From an uncultured Porphyromonadaceae bacterium (lineage in GTDB: Bacteria > Bacteroidota > Bacteroidia > Bacteroidales > Muribaculaceae), in contig CAMWXJ010000001.1 of the NCBI GenBank assembly GCA_947178215.1, positions 62,001-126,000 on the forward strand: 64,000 bases of DNA. The letters are read 5' to 3'. Shown piece by piece: positions 37,410-47,778 of this stretch; the first letter of the stretch is position 1; the number at the start of each line of letters is the position of its first letter. Under the pieces are notes generated by a model that made no database searches, was not told the origin of the DNA, and saw nothing but the letters and a program-made list of their open reading frames with translations. Both the position numbers and the translations under genes were made by a program.

Positions 37410-38669
37410 ATGAAACATTTACTGCTTATCGCGGTCATGCTTGCGGTGTGTATCTGTCCGCTTGCGGCGCAGACGCGAGCCGATGCTCCCGTCGACAGCA
37501 CCGCCGACTCCCACGGCACGGATTGGCAGGTGAGTCTGCTCACTTGTGCGCCGGGGGCCGTGTTCTATGAGCTCGAAGGACATTCCGGCCTGCGCATACG
37601 CTCGGCTCAGCGAGGTGTCGACGAGGTCATCAACTGGGGCATTTTCGATTTCAACTCGCCGGGCTTCGTGTGGCGCTACGTCAAGGGCGACATGAACTAC
37701 CTCGCAGGTTCCGTCCCGGCACAATATTTCTCGCGTGAATACGAGCACGAAGGCCGCGCCGTGACCGAGCAGTTGCTCAATCTCACTCCCGAACAGGCGG
37801 AGAGGGTGGTGGCACTCGTGGTCGAGAATCTAAGGCCCGAAAACCGCGTGTATGCCTACAACTATGTGACCGACAACTGCTCGACGCGTCCGCTGTCGAT
37901 TATCGAGCGGGCTGTCGGTGATACGCTCGCGCTCGGCGCTCCGGGCGGCGATATGGCCGGCGTCGCTTCGTTCCGCGACGCCATGCGCTTCTATCACCGC
38001 AATTATCCCTGGTATCAGTTCGGCATAGACATTTGTCTCGGCTCGACGATAGACCGCGACGAGGCTCCGCGCGCCATGGCTTTCGCGCCGGTGGCGCTGT
38101 CGCGTATGATAGCAACAGCCACGCTGCCCGACGGCAGTCCGCTCGTGGCCGACACGACGATGTTTGTCGACGGTGACGCGGCGGGGCGGGGGAGCGGCCC
38201 TACTCCGTGGTATCTCACCCCGATGTTTTGGAGTATAGTGGTACTGCTTGTCACTCTCGCGGTCACTCTCTACGATGTGTCGGCCGGGCGTATGTCGCGC
38301 GGCTTTGATGTCGTGATGTTTACGGTCTTCGGTCTTGCAGGCTGCCTCGTAACATTCCTGTGGTTTTTCTCGGCCCACACCGCATCTTCACCCAACTGGC
38401 TGCTGCTATGGCTCAATCCGCTGTGTCTGCTTCCGCTCTTCATGGTGTGGACAAAAGGCTTGCGTCGTTTGCTTTTGTGGTGGCAAATTATTAATTTTGT
38501 GGCCTTAATAGGCTTGTGTGTCGTGTTTGTTGTCGGCATACAGGCATGTAACGGTGCATTTATCCCGCTGATTGTTAGCGATATGGTGCGCTCGCTATTC
38601 TTTATTTTCTACGTCAGATGCTTCAACCCCACAAGCCGGGTTCATCAACCCCTGCTTTACCGTCGGTGA
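37410..38669 (+). CDS. DUF4105 (Lnb-N-like) membrane protein
   Basis: A protein of 419 residues with a signal peptide (to about residue 20). The exported part matches DUF4105: LLTCAPGAVFYELEGHSGLRI, NWGIFDFNSPGFVWRYVKGDMNYLAG and YNYVTDNCSTRPLSII with a Cys/Asn/Asp-containing core. Four to five membrane helices follow from about residue 265. The family is widespread in Bacteroidota; its relation to lacto-N-biosidase N-domains is by fold, and its activity is unknown. Its end overlaps the next gene by 52 bases. Confidence 0.82.
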   Translation: MKHLLLIAVMLAVCICPLAAQTRADAPVDSTADSHGTDWQVSLLTCAPGAVFYELEGHSGLRIRSAQRGVDEVINWGIFDFNSPGFVWRYVKGDMNYLAGSVPAQYFSREYEHEGRAVTEQLLNLTPEQAERVVALVVENLRPENRVYAYNYVTDNCSTRPLSIIERAVGDTLALGAPGGDMAGVASFRDAMRFYHRNYPWYQFGIDICLGSTIDRDEAPRAMAFAPVALSRMIATATLPDGSPLVADTTMFVDGDAAGRGSGPTPWYLTPMFWSIVVLLVTLAVTLYDVSAGRMSRGFDVVMFTVFGLAGCLVTFLWFFSAHTASSPNWLLLWLNPLCLLPLFMVWTKGLRRLLLWWQIINFVALIGLCVVFVVGIQACNGAFIPLIVSDMVRSLFFIFYVRCFNPTSRVHQPLLYRR

Positions 38670-40276
38670 CTTCTTGCCGCATCATTTGCGCGTTGGTAGC
38701 TACGATGGCCTTCCTCGGAGGGTCGTCAAGGGCCTTCGCAGCTGAACCGCGTGCAGCTGTGCCGGCTTCGGAGCGGCCCAGTCTTGTCGTCGGCATACTC
38801 GTGGAGGGTCTTGACGAGGATATGCTTCGCCTGCTCGACGCGCAGCTGAGTCCGGGAGGCTTCAAACGCCTCATGAACGAGGGCGCCGTAGTTCAGGAAA
38901 TAGACTACGGCACGTCGCTTGACCCTGTGGCCGCCGCCGCAATGCTCTACACCGGCGCGCCCCCGTCGGTCAACGGCATCCCCGCCGCCTACGTCTACCA
39001 GCCCTCGCGTCACCGCTCACGCCCTATCCTTGCCGACTCGGCCCAGATGGGCAACTTTACCGCCGATATGCTTTCGCCTGCCGCGATTCATGTGTCGACA
39101 CTCTCCGACGAGGTGCGTATCGACGGTAACGGCCCGACCCACGTCTACGCCCTTTCTGCCGACCCTGAGCGTTCAATCATCATGGCTGGCCATGCCGGCA
39201 ACGGCGGCTACTGGATTGACGACATCAACGGCCGCTGGGCCTCCACCACCTATTACCGCGATCTGCCTCAGAGCATATCGCTGAGAAATTACAACGCGCC
39301 CCTCGAATCGCGCCTCGACACTATCTCGTGGCGCCCGCTGTTTGGCACGCTTGAAGGTTATCCCGACCTGACACCCGCCGTGCGTCAGGCCGGCTTCAAC
39401 TATAATTTCCCCCACAACACGCGCGACCGTTTCCGCTCGTTCAAGGTCTCGGCCAAGGGCAACGAAGAGATAACCGACATGGCTGCCGAGCTGATGCACT
39501 ATCAGATGCTCGGCCAGCACCAGGGCATTGACATGCTCTCGCTCGGCTACACGCTCGCGCCCTATACCTATACCGGCAACCCCAACCCGCGCGCCGAGAC
39601 ACTCGACGCCTATCTGCGCCTCGACCGCGACATACAGCGTCTGTTACGCGTCATCGACAAGCGCCCCGGCACCGACCGCACCCTCGTGTTCGTCGCCGGG
39701 CTTCCCGCGCCGGTGTCGTCGCGTCCCGACGAGGAGCGCTGGCGCCTCCCCTCGGGCGAGTTCTCATCTCGCAAGGCCCGCTCGCTGCTCAACATGTATC
39801 TCATGGCTCTCCATGGCAACGGAGAGTGGGTGAGCGGCTACCATGACCGTAATTTCTACCTCAACCATAAGCTCATAAAAGAGCAGAAGCTCGATATACC
39901 GTCGGTGCGTGCCGAAGCGGCCCAGTTCCTTACCCGCATGAGCGGTGTGAGCAACGCCTACACCATCGACGACATCATGGCCGCCCGCGTCGGCGCCGAC
40001 CCGGCCGCCGTGCGACGCAACACTTCCGTCGAGCACACGGGCGACATCATCCTCGAAATAAATCCCGGCTGGACTGCTATCGATGACCTCGAAAACGGTC
40101 CGTCGCATTTCTCACGCATGGGCTCCTCGTCGAGCCCGCTCATAGTGTGGGGCGCCGGTGTGGCTCCGCAGCGCATCGTCGAGCCTGTCGACGCGCGTCG
40201 CATAGCGCCCACCGTGTCGCGACTGCTGCGTATACGTAGCCCCAATGCCGCGTCCCTCGGGCCGGTAAGGCTCTGA
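38618..40276 (+). CDS. PafA-like alkaline-phosphatase-superfamily protein, probably catalytically inactive
   Basis: A protein of 552 residues, the length of the Bacteroidota alkaline phosphatase PafA, with a signal peptide near residues 20-42. The fold landmarks are there: RPSLVVGILVEGL, GGFKRLMNEGAV, AAMLYTGAPPSVNGI, LDAYLRLDRDIQRLL and PLIVWGAGV...RRIAPTVSRLL. The catalytic residues are not. The nucleophile position before the YTG motif lacks Thr/Ser; the metal segment usually reading TDYxGH is replaced by TLAPYTYT; the TADHG segment reads VAGLPAP; the DTHVP histidine segment reads SSSSP. I infer a binding or structural role. The 5' end lies inside the DUF4105 gene. Confidence 0.75.
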   Translation: MLQPHKPGSSTPALPSVTSCRIICALVATMAFLGGSSRAFAAEPRAAVPASERPSLVVGILVEGLDEDMLRLLDAQLSPGGFKRLMNEGAVVQEIDYGTSLDPVAAAAMLYTGAPPSVNGIPAAYVYQPSRHRSRPILADSAQMGNFTADMLSPAAIHVSTLSDEVRIDGNGPTHVYALSADPERSIIMAGHAGNGGYWIDDINGRWASTTYYRDLPQSISLRNYNAPLESRLDTISWRPLFGTLEGYPDLTPAVRQAGFNYNFPHNTRDRFRSFKVSAKGNEEITDMAAELMHYQMLGQHQGIDMLSLGYTLAPYTYTGNPNPRAETLDAYLRLDRDIQRLLRVIDKRPGTDRTLVFVAGLPAPVSSRPDEERWRLPSGEFSSRKARSLLNMYLMALHGNGEWVSGYHDRNFYLNHKLIKEQKLDIPSVRAEAAQFLTRMSGVSNAYTIDDIMAARVGADPAAVRRNTSVEHTGDIILEINPGWTAIDDLENGPSHFSRMGSSSSPLIVWGAGVAPQRIVEPVDARRIAPTVSRLLRIRSPNAASLGPVRL

Positions 40277-40362
40277 CCACCGTCGCGCGCTTTCCGCGGC
40301 CGCGACACTTCTTACTCAATTCCACACTATTTTTTATATAACACATTATCACCTCTATATAA

Positions 40363-43300
40363 ATGTCGCTTACTCAGTTTATAAGCAAGATATTCGGCAA
40401 CAAGTCGACTCGTGACCTCAAAGAAATTCAGCCCATCCTTGACCAGATAAAGGCCCTCGGCCCCAAAATGGAAGGGCTCACCAATGATGAACTCCGCGGC
40501 GTGATTACCGACGTCCGCGCCGACATCAAGCAGTCGACTGCCGCCGACCGGGAGGCTGTAGCCAATCTTCGTGTCGAGATAGAGAAGCTTCCCTTCGACA
40601 AGCGTCAGCCCCTCTGGGACGACCTCGACCGTCACGAGAAGGCTATCATCGACACTATCGAGGATAAGCTCAACTATCATCTTCCCACCGTGTTCGCCGC
40701 CCTCAGAGAGACAGCATCGCGCTTCGCCCACACTCCCGACGGCACAATCACAGTGACAGCAACCCAGCTTGACCGCGACCTGGCCGCACAGGGACGGGAT
40801 TTTGTCACCATAGAGGACGACAAGGCCATATGGCGCAACACTTGGAAGGCCGGCGGCAATGACATGACATGGGATATGGTGCACTACGACGTGCAGCTCA
40901 TAGGCGGCATAGTGCTCCACCAGGGCAAGATTGCCGAAATGGCTACCGGTGAGGGTAAGACTCTCGTAGCAACTCTCCCCGTGTTCCTCCGCTCGCTTTC
41001 GGGACGCGGCGTGCATGTCGTCACTGTCAACGACTATCTCGCCAAGCGTGACTCCGAGTGGATGGGTCCGCTCTATATGTTCCACGGCTCCACTGTCGAC
41101 TGCATCGACAAGCATCAGCCCAACACTCCCTCGCGCCGTCAGGCCTACGAGTGCGACATCACTTTCGGCACCAATAACGAATTTGGCTTCGATTACCTCC
41201 GCGACAACATGGCCACCCGTCCGGGCGACCTTGTGCAGCGCAAGCACTATTACGCCATTGTCGACGAGGTCGACTCGGTGCTTATCGACGACGCTCGTAC
41301 CCCGCTCATCATCTCCGGCCCTGTCGCAAAGGGCGACGACCAGATGTTTGACAACTTCAAGGGCAATGTGGAGAAGGTGGTCAACGCACAGCGCCGCCTC
41401 GTCACCTCGCTTCTCGCCGAAGCCAAGGCAAAGATTCCCTCCGAGGATAAGGAGGTGCGCAAGGAAGGCGCTCTCGCCCTGTTCCGTGCGTTCAAGGGTC
41501 TGCCCAAGAACTCGGCTCTCATCAAATTTCTCTCGCAGGAGGGCATGAAGGGCCTGCTGCTCGAAACGGAGGCCTACTATCTCCAGGACAACGCCCGCGA
41601 GATGCCCAAGGCCACCGACCCGCTCTATTTCGTGATTGAGGAGAAGAACCGCACCGTGACCCTTACCGACAAGGGTGTCGACGAGCTTACCGGCTCATCT
41701 GACGACCCCCAGTTCTTCGTGCTTCCCAACATCGCCGCCCAGCTGTCGGAGACCGAACATATCGCCGACAAGGCCGAGCGTCAGGCCAAGAAAGACGAGC
41801 TCCTCGCCAACTATGCAGTCAAGGCCGAACGCGTTCACACCGTGACGCAGCTCCTCAAAGCCTATACCCTCTTCGACAAGGATGTAGAGTATGTAATCGA
41901 CAACGGCAAAATCAAAATTGTCGACGAGCAGACAGGCCGCATCATGGAGGGTCGCCGCTACTCCGACGGTCTGCACCAGGCTATCGAGGCCAAGGAAGGC
42001 GTGACCGTGGAGGCCGCAACACAGACTTTCGCTACAATCACGCTCCAGAACTACTTCCGCATGTATCATCGCCTCGCCGGCATGACCGGTACGGCCGAGA
42101 CAGAAGCCGGCGAGTTCTGGGACATCTATAAGCTCGATGTAGTTACCATCCCAACCAATCGTCCTATCGCGCGCCACGATATGTCTGACCGCGTCTACAA
42201 GACAAAGAAGGAGAAGTATGCCGCCGTCATTGACGAGATAGTGCGCCTCATAGGCGAAGGTCGCCCGGTGCTCGTCGGCACCACATCCGTTGAGATTTCC
42301 GAGCTTCTCTCGCGTATGCTCGACATGCGCCATATCCCCCACAACGTCCTCAACGCCAAGCTTCATCAGAAGGAGGCCGACATCGTGGCTCTCGCCGGTA
42401 AAAAGGGCACCGTGACAATCGCCACCAACATGGCGGGCCGCGGTACCGACATCAAGCTCCCTGCCGAGGTCAAAGAAGCCGGCGGTCTGGCTATCATAGG
42501 CACGGAGCGTCACGAGAGCCGTCGCGTCGACCGTCAGCTCCGTGGCCGTGCGGGCCGTCAGGGCGATCCCGGCTCGTCGGTGTTCTATGTTTCATTCGAG
42601 GATACACTGATGCGCAACTTTGCCTCTGACAAGGTAGTGAAGCTGCTCGACCGCATGGGCATGAAAGACGGCGAGGTAATCGAGTCGCCCATGGTGACAA
42701 AGAGCATCGAGAAGGCTCAGAAGCGTGTCGAGGAGAACAACTTCGGCATCCGCAAGCACCTCCTCGAATACGATGACGTGATGAACAAGCAGCGCACATA
42801 CATCTATTCGCGCCGCCGTCACGCGCTCATGGGCGAGCGTATCGGCATCGACATCGCCAACATGACCTACGACGTCATCGAGAACATAGTCAACAACTAC
42901 AACGGCGCTGCTGACTACGCCGATTTCAGCCTTGAACTCTTCAAGGTACTCGGAATCGAATCGCCGCTCACCGAGGAGGAGTTCCGCAGCAAGAGTAAGG
43001 AGGACATCATCGAGGAGGTTCACGCCGCAGCCGTCGAGGCTTTTGACCGCAAGAGTCAGCGCATCATCGACATGGCCATGCCCGTAATCACCCGCGTGGT
43101 GACCGAGGACCATTACGAAGGCCGCATCATGGTGCCCCTGACCGACGGCAAGCGCGTATATCAGATTATCGTCAGCGCCAAGGACGCCTACGATACCGGC
43201 TGCCGCTCGATTGTCAAGGAGTGGCACCAGAACGTGGTGCTCCACTCAATTGACGAGCTTTGGAAAGAACACCTCCGTCAGCTCGACGAGCTGCGCCAGA

Positions 43301-43794
43301 GCGTTCGCAACGCATCGTATGAGCAGAAAGACCCGCTCGTGATTTATAAGGTGGAGTCGTTCCACCTCTTCGAGCAGATGCTCAACGAGCTCAACGTGAA
43401 AGCAATATCCACACTTATGCGCGGCCAGATATATGTGCCTCAGCAGCCGGCCGCTCCTCAACCTCAGCCAGCTCCGGCGCAGCAGCCTCAGGCTCCTGAA
43501 GCCGAGGACGAGCAGTCAGCTCCCGAAGCTGCTCCGGAACCCGCTCCCGCCCCCAAGCCTCAGCCCAAGGTGGAGCGCGCCATGCCTGAGCGTCCCGCTG
43601 CGCAGGACCCCAACCTGCGCGAGTCGAAAGAATCGTTCCCCGGCGAGGCTGCCCAGCGCGCCGCCGCTTCCGCCTCACAGGGCGGTCCGAGTAAGACCAT
43701 GCCTATCAAAGCGGCTCCGCGTATAGGTCGCAACGATCTATGCCCCTGCGGCTCCGGCAAGAAATACAAGAACTGCCACGGTCGCGGACTCTGA
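40363..43794 (+). CDS. secA: Preprotein translocase ATPase SecA
   Basis: A protein of 1143 residues that drives proteins through SecYEG. Seen: Walker A in [34 protein letters not shown], the helicase motif [11 protein letters not shown], and the C-terminal zinc motif [17 protein letters not shown]. It is ~240 residues longer than the E. coli protein, with insertions in the nucleotide-binding region (about 345-420) and a Pro/Ala/Gln-rich linker (about 1025-1075) before the zinc tail; both are usual in Bacteroidota. It follows two secreted-protein genes on the same strand. Confidence 0.98.
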   Translation: MSLTQFISKIFGNKSTRDLKEIQPILDQIKALGPKMEGLTNDELRGVITDVRADIKQSTAADREAVANLRVEIEKLPFDKRQPLWDDLDRHEKAIIDTIEDKLNYHLPTVFAALRETASRFAHTPDGTITVTATQLDRDLAAQGRDFVTIEDDKAIWRNTWKAGGNDMTWDMVHYDVQLIGGIVLHQGKIAEMATGEGKTLVATLPVFLRSLSGRGVHVVTVNDYLAKRDSEWMGPLYMFHGSTVDCIDKHQPNTPSRRQAYECDITFGTNNEFGFDYLRDNMATRPGDLVQRKHYYAIVDEVDSVLIDDARTPLIISGPVAKGDDQMFDNFKGNVEKVVNAQRRLVTSLLAEAKAKIPSEDKEVRKEGALALFRAFKGLPKNSALIKFLSQEGMKGLLLETEAYYLQDNAREMPKATDPLYFVIEEKNRTVTLTDKGVDELTGSSDDPQFFVLPNIAAQLSETEHIADKAERQAKKDELLANYAVKAERVHTVTQLLKAYTLFDKDVEYVIDNGKIKIVDEQTGRIMEGRRYSDGLHQAIEAKEGVTVEAATQTFATITLQNYFRMYHRLAGMTGTAETEAGEFWDIYKLDVVTIPTNRPIARHDMSDRVYKTKKEKYAAVIDEIVRLIGEGRPVLVGTTSVEISELLSRMLDMRHIPHNVLNAKLHQKEADIVALAGKKGTVTIATNMAGRGTDIKLPAEVKEAGGLAIIGTERHESRRVDRQLRGRAGRQGDPGSSVFYVSFEDTLMRNFASDKVVKLLDRMGMKDGEVIESPMVTKSIEKAQKRVEENNFGIRKHLLEYDDVMNKQRTYIYSRRRHALMGERIGIDIANMTYDVIENIVNNYNGAADYADFSLELFKVLGIESPLTEEEFRSKSKEDIIEEVHAAAVEAFDRKSQRIIDMAMPVITRVVTEDHYEGRIMVPLTDGKRVYQIIVSAKDAYDTGCRSIVKEWHQNVVLHSIDELWKEHLRQLDELRQSVRNASYEQKDPLVIYKVESFHLFEQMLNELNVKAISTLMRGQIYVPQQPAAPQPQPAPAQQPQAPEAEDEQSAPEAAPEPAPAPKPQPKVERAMPERPAAQDPNLRESKESFPGEAAQRAAASASQGGPSKTMPIKAAPRIGRNDLCPCGSGKKYKNCHGRGL

Positions 43795-43825
43795 ACCATG
43801 TAAACGACTAATCGATTTATAACCG

Positions 43826-44737
43826 ATGAAGAAGAAAATGACCCCGATGATGTGGGGAGCCGCCGCTTTGGTGGCTCTCCTGCTCATCGCTGTAGGTATC
43901 AGCGTATGGCAGATGACCAGCCTGAAAATGCAGGTTGACGAAGCGCGTGCCACCAATGAACAGCTTCAACTTACCAACGAACAACTGTCGCTCTCAAACG
44001 AGTTTGATGCAATCAACTCGCAGTTCGCCCAGTACGAGGATCAGGCCAATCTCATGGCCAATGACACAATCATGGCCAAGTATGCCGCGGCGAAAAACAA
44101 GATTGAGGAGTTGCTCAAAGAGCTCAACTCGCAGAAAGCCAAGAGCAGCGCCCAGATAAAGAAGCTTAAAGACGAGGTGTCGACGCTACGCGCCTTGCTC
44201 CGGCACTACATCGCGCAGGTCGACTCGCTCGGCAAGGAAAACGCCGCTCTCCGCGACGAGAACTCGCAGATACGCAACCGTAACCAGCAGCTCGCCTCGC
44301 AGGTGTCGAGTGTGGAGCGCGAGAACAAGAACCTGTCGCAGCGCATGACCCTCGCCGAAAAGCTTAATGTGACCGGCGTGACGCTCACCGCGCTTAAAGG
44401 CAACGGCAAGACCGAGAAAAACGTCACCAAGGCCAAGCAGTTGATGGTGTCGTTTACCATACCTCAGAACAACTCCACCCCCGTGGGCACAAAGACGGTA
44501 TATCTCCGTCTCACCGGTCCCGAGGGCTCGCTTCTCGGCGGCGCCGGTTCTTTCAACTTCGAGGGAGCGTCGGTGCCGTATACCGAAAAGATAAGCTTCG
44601 ACTACGGCGGCGAGGAAATAGGCGGCCTCAAAATCTACTGGAACGTGAACACCGCCCTCAGCCCCGGTGACTACACCGTAGAGCTTTTTGCCGACAACTA
44701 TCGCCTTGCTTCGCGCCACTTCACCTTAAAGAAATAA
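43826..44737 (+). CDS. Membrane-anchored coiled-coil protein of unknown function
   Basis: A protein of 303 residues. One N-terminal membrane helix (about 9-30) is followed by a long coiled coil (about 35-180, Lys/Glu/Gln/Asn-rich heptads) and a C-terminal beta-rich domain (190-303) containing MVSFTIPQNNSTPVGTKTVYLRLTGPEGSLL and GDYTVELFADNYRLASRHFTL. It is probably anchored in the inner membrane facing the periplasm. I do not recognise a named family; the beta domain looks Ig-like. It lies between secA and the mgtC-like gene. Confidence 0.75.
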   Translation: MKKKMTPMMWGAAALVALLLIAVGISVWQMTSLKMQVDEARATNEQLQLTNEQLSLSNEFDAINSQFAQYEDQANLMANDTIMAKYAAAKNKIEELLKELNSQKAKSSAQIKKLKDEVSTLRALLRHYIAQVDSLGKENAALRDENSQIRNRNQQLASQVSSVERENKNLSQRMTLAEKLNVTGVTLTALKGNGKTEKNVTKAKQLMVSFTIPQNNSTPVGTKTVYLRLTGPEGSLLGGAGSFNFEGASVPYTEKISFDYGGEEIGGLKIYWNVNTALSPGDYTVELFADNYRLASRHFTLKK

Positions 44738-44750
44738 TCTCGCATCTCAG

Positions 44751-45470
44751 ATGTTTCAGGCCTTTCTCGACGAAATCAACGGCATTGAAATCACCACCAC
44801 ATCGGCGGTGACAAGGCTCGCACTGAGCCTTATGCTGGGGAGCTTCGTCGGGATGGAGCGAAAGCGCAAGGGGCAGATTGCCGGCATACGCACTTTCGCT
44901 CTCATATCCATGGGCGCCACTCTCGCCATGATTCTCTCCATATACGTTCCGCAGGAGTATATGGGGCTGAAAAACGGCGACCCGGGCCGAATAGCCGCGC
45001 AGGTCATCACCGGCATAGGCTTTCTCGGCGCCGGCGCAATCATTCAGATGAAAGGATCTGTGCGCGGCCTGACCACCGCGGCCGGCATCTGGATGGTGGC
45101 CACCATAGGTATGACCGTGGGACTCGGCATGTATGTCGTGGCTTTCGTCGCCACGGCGCTCATACTGTTTATCCTAGTCATTCTGGAACGTATCGAACAG
45201 CGGGTGCATGTAGGCTCCGAGACTCGTATCATCCGAATACGTGTCAGCGACATTCTCAGCGACATCAACGACTACCGCGGAGTGCTCGCCGAGCGGCATA
45301 TCCATGTGGTTAACGTGTTTGTCGACTACGACTATACAGAGCCGTCGACGCGTCTCAATCTTGTGGTGCTCATCCCCACGGTCACCGACTACGTGAGTCT
45401 CTTCGCACGGTTGCGCGAGCTCCACGGCTCGACCACTTCTATCACTCTTTCCAGCCAGACCAATATCTGA
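44751..45470 (+). CDS. MgtC/SapB-family membrane protein
   Basis: A protein of 239 residues. The N-terminal half has the MgtC signature: RLALSLMLGSFVGMERKRKGQIAGIRTFALISMGATLAM, then ITGIGFLGAGAIIQMKGSVRGLTTAAGIWMVATIGM, in four or five helices. The C-terminal ~95 residues are a soluble ACT-like domain. MgtC proteins modulate growth in low magnesium, partly by acting on F-ATPase or transporters; the exact role here is unknown. It begins 13 bases after the coiled-coil gene and ends 13 bases before the antiporter gene. Confidence 0.92.
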   Translation: MFQAFLDEINGIEITTTSAVTRLALSLMLGSFVGMERKRKGQIAGIRTFALISMGATLAMILSIYVPQEYMGLKNGDPGRIAAQVITGIGFLGAGAIIQMKGSVRGLTTAAGIWMVATIGMTVGLGMYVVAFVATALILFILVILERIEQRVHVGSETRIIRIRVSDILSDINDYRGVLAERHIHVVNVFVDYDYTEPSTRLNLVVLIPTVTDYVSLFARLRELHGSTTSITLSSQTNI

Positions 45471-45483
45471 TATTTGACATCTT

Positions 45484-47727
45484 ATGATTCTCGCCTCTGC
45501 CTCAGCTGCCGGTTTTGATATCGAGGGCCTTATCTCCGACCTCGCCTTCATCCTCATACTCGGAGGCCTGACCACCCTTCTGTTCAAGTGGCTCAAGCAG
45601 CCGGTTGTGCTGGGCTATATTGTGGCCGGTTTTCTTGCGTCGCCCAACTTCACTTACCTGCCGTCGGTAACCACCGAAGCCAATATCGACTTCTGGGCCG
45701 AGCTGGGCATAGTGATTCTGCTCTTTTCGCTCGGACTGGAATTTTCGTTCCGCAAGCTGCTCAATGCCGGCGGGTCGGCCATAGTCACAGCCACGCTCAA
45801 TATCATAGGCATGATTGCCATCGGTTTCCTGATAGGCCATGCCATGAATTTCACGACGGTCAACTCCATCTTCCTCGGCTGCATGATTTCGATGGCCTCG
45901 ACCACCATCATAATCAAGGCGCTCAACGACCTCGGGCTTCAGCACAGGCGATTTGCCCCGCTTGTGTTTGCAGTGCTTGTAGTGGAGGATCTGTTTGCCG
46001 TTGTCATGATGGTGGTACTGTCGTCGATAGCCATAAACAACACAGTGGAGGGTGGCGAGCTGTTGCTCTCGATCTCCAAACTCGGCTTTTTCCTCATCAT
46101 CTGGTTTCTCGTGGGCGTCTTCGTGCTGCCCTCGGCGCTCAACACCGCCCGTCGCTACCTCAACGACGAGACTCTGCTCATCGTGTCGCTCGGACTCTGC
46201 TTCGGCATGGCCGTGTTCTCGGTCTACTGCGGTTTCTCACTTGCCCTTGGAGCCTTTGTCATGGGCTCGATACTGGCGGGCACAAGCTTCGCCGAACGTA
46301 TAGAGCATCTCGTCACTCCGGTAAAAGACCTTTTTGGCTCGGTGTTCTTCATCTCGGTGGGCATGATGGTTAATCCGTCGGTGCTTGTCGAATACTGGGG
46401 CCCGATACTGATCATCTCGTTGGCCGTGATTGTAGGCTCGTTCATCTTCGGCTCACTCGGTATGCTTCTCACCGGCCAGTCGCTCAAAGTGTCTATCGAG
46501 TGCGGCATGTCGCTTACCCAGATAGGCGAGTTCTCGTTTATTATCGCCACGCTCGGCATGAGTCTCGGCGTGCTCAATGCCGATCTTTACCCAATCATCG
46601 TGGCGGTGTCGGTGCTCACTACTTTCACTACACCCTATTTCATACGTCTTGCCGACCCGGCCAACCGGCTCGTTGAGAAGTTGCTTCCCCGAAGCCTGCA
46701 CTTCCTCATCGACCGCTACTCGAAGCAGGCCCAGGAGGAAAGCGAGACCTCCGTACTGTGGCGCACTGTGTTAAAGCGCTATATCTGGCGCATACTGCTT
46801 TATTCCGCCGTGCTTGCAAGCATAGTTATGGTGTCGCTCCAATGGCTCCTTCCGTGGCTCATGAACGTGATGCCTGTCTGGTACCGCACGGTATGCGCCC
46901 TCGTCACGCTGATTATAATGGCTCCGTTCATGCTCGCGCTGTCGCTGCCCGCCTCCAAAGCCACTGAGCGCAACCGCCTCGTGGCCGCCAACGCACGTTT
47001 CGACGTGCCGCTGATAGTGATGAGCATCTTCCGTCTGCTTCTTGCCCTCGGCTTCCTTGTCTATTTCCTCGTGAGTCTCTACAACACTGCTATCGGCCTG
47101 CTTGCAGGTGTAGCTATCTTTTTATGCATACTGCTCACGTTCAGCAACCGTGTGCGCCGGCGCATGCGCCGCATAGAAAACCAGTTTCTCAACAACCTCA
47201 ACGAGCGCGAACTGCGTCGCAGTGGCCGCAACAACAACCTCGTGAGTAACATTCACCTCGCTTTCATGACGGTGAGCTACGGCTGTCCTTTTGTGGGCGA
47301 ACGCCTTGCCGACTCACAGCTTCGCGCACTCTACGGCGCCAACATCGCAACAATCCAGCGCGGAGCCACTGTAATCCCCGTCCCCGGTGGCGACACGCGA
47401 ATCTTCCCGGGCGACATACTCGGCGTCACCGGCACCGACGAAGAGATACAGGCGCTGCTCCCGCTTGTCGAGGCCCCTGTGCCCGACGCACCTGAGGGTG
47501 CTTCGCGCCCCGACGAATATAAGCTCACGTCGGTACAGCTTTCCGACACCTCGCCGCTGCTCGGACTCACTGTCGCCTCGTCGGGACTGCGCGACACCTA
47601 CAAGGCACTGCTTGTGTCGATAGCCCGCGGCGATGACTTCATCCAGCCCGATGCCGACACTGTGTTTGAGCCACACGACATACTCTGGCTCGTAGGCTCC
47701 TCCGACAAGCTTGCAGCCATAAAATAG
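45484..47727 (+). CDS. CPA2-family monovalent cation:proton antiporter with two TrkA-C domains
   Basis: A protein of 747 residues. About thirteen membrane helices (to ~residue 385) have the Kef/CPA2 pattern (VVLGYIVAGFLASPNF, AELGIVILLFSLGLEFS, SLTQIGEFSFIIATLG). Further hydrophobic segments at ~440-545 precede a cytosolic part with two TrkA-C-like domains (about 600-665 and 680-747). There is no NAD-binding RCK-N domain between them, unlike KefB/KefC. The transported ion (K+ or Na+) is not clear from sequence. Confidence 0.9.
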   Translation: MILASASAAGFDIEGLISDLAFILILGGLTTLLFKWLKQPVVLGYIVAGFLASPNFTYLPSVTTEANIDFWAELGIVILLFSLGLEFSFRKLLNAGGSAIVTATLNIIGMIAIGFLIGHAMNFTTVNSIFLGCMISMASTTIIIKALNDLGLQHRRFAPLVFAVLVVEDLFAVVMMVVLSSIAINNTVEGGELLLSISKLGFFLIIWFLVGVFVLPSALNTARRYLNDETLLIVSLGLCFGMAVFSVYCGFSLALGAFVMGSILAGTSFAERIEHLVTPVKDLFGSVFFISVGMMVNPSVLVEYWGPILIISLAVIVGSFIFGSLGMLLTGQSLKVSIECGMSLTQIGEFSFIIATLGMSLGVLNADLYPIIVAVSVLTTFTTPYFIRLADPANRLVEKLLPRSLHFLIDRYSKQAQEESETSVLWRTVLKRYIWRILLYSAVLASIVMVSLQWLLPWLMNVMPVWYRTVCALVTLIIMAPFMLALSLPASKATERNRLVAANARFDVPLIVMSIFRLLLALGFLVYFLVSLYNTAIGLLAGVAIFLCILLTFSNRVRRRMRRIENQFLNNLNERELRRSGRNNNLVSNIHLAFMTVSYGCPFVGERLADSQLRALYGANIATIQRGATVIPVPGGDTRIFPGDILGVTGTDEEIQALLPLVEAPVPDAPEGASRPDEYKLTSVQLSDTSPLLGLTVASSGLRDTYKALLVSIARGDDFIQPDADTVFEPHDILWLVGSSDKLAAIK

Positions 47728-47778
47728 ACATTCTCACCTCCACAATCATTTGATTCCATTCCAATCCACATTATATCA

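Noticed and set aside
43415..43678. Minus-strand Arg/Ala-rich frame across the SecA linker
   Set aside because: It is the reverse of the Pro/Ala/Gln-rich SecA linker codons, not a gene.
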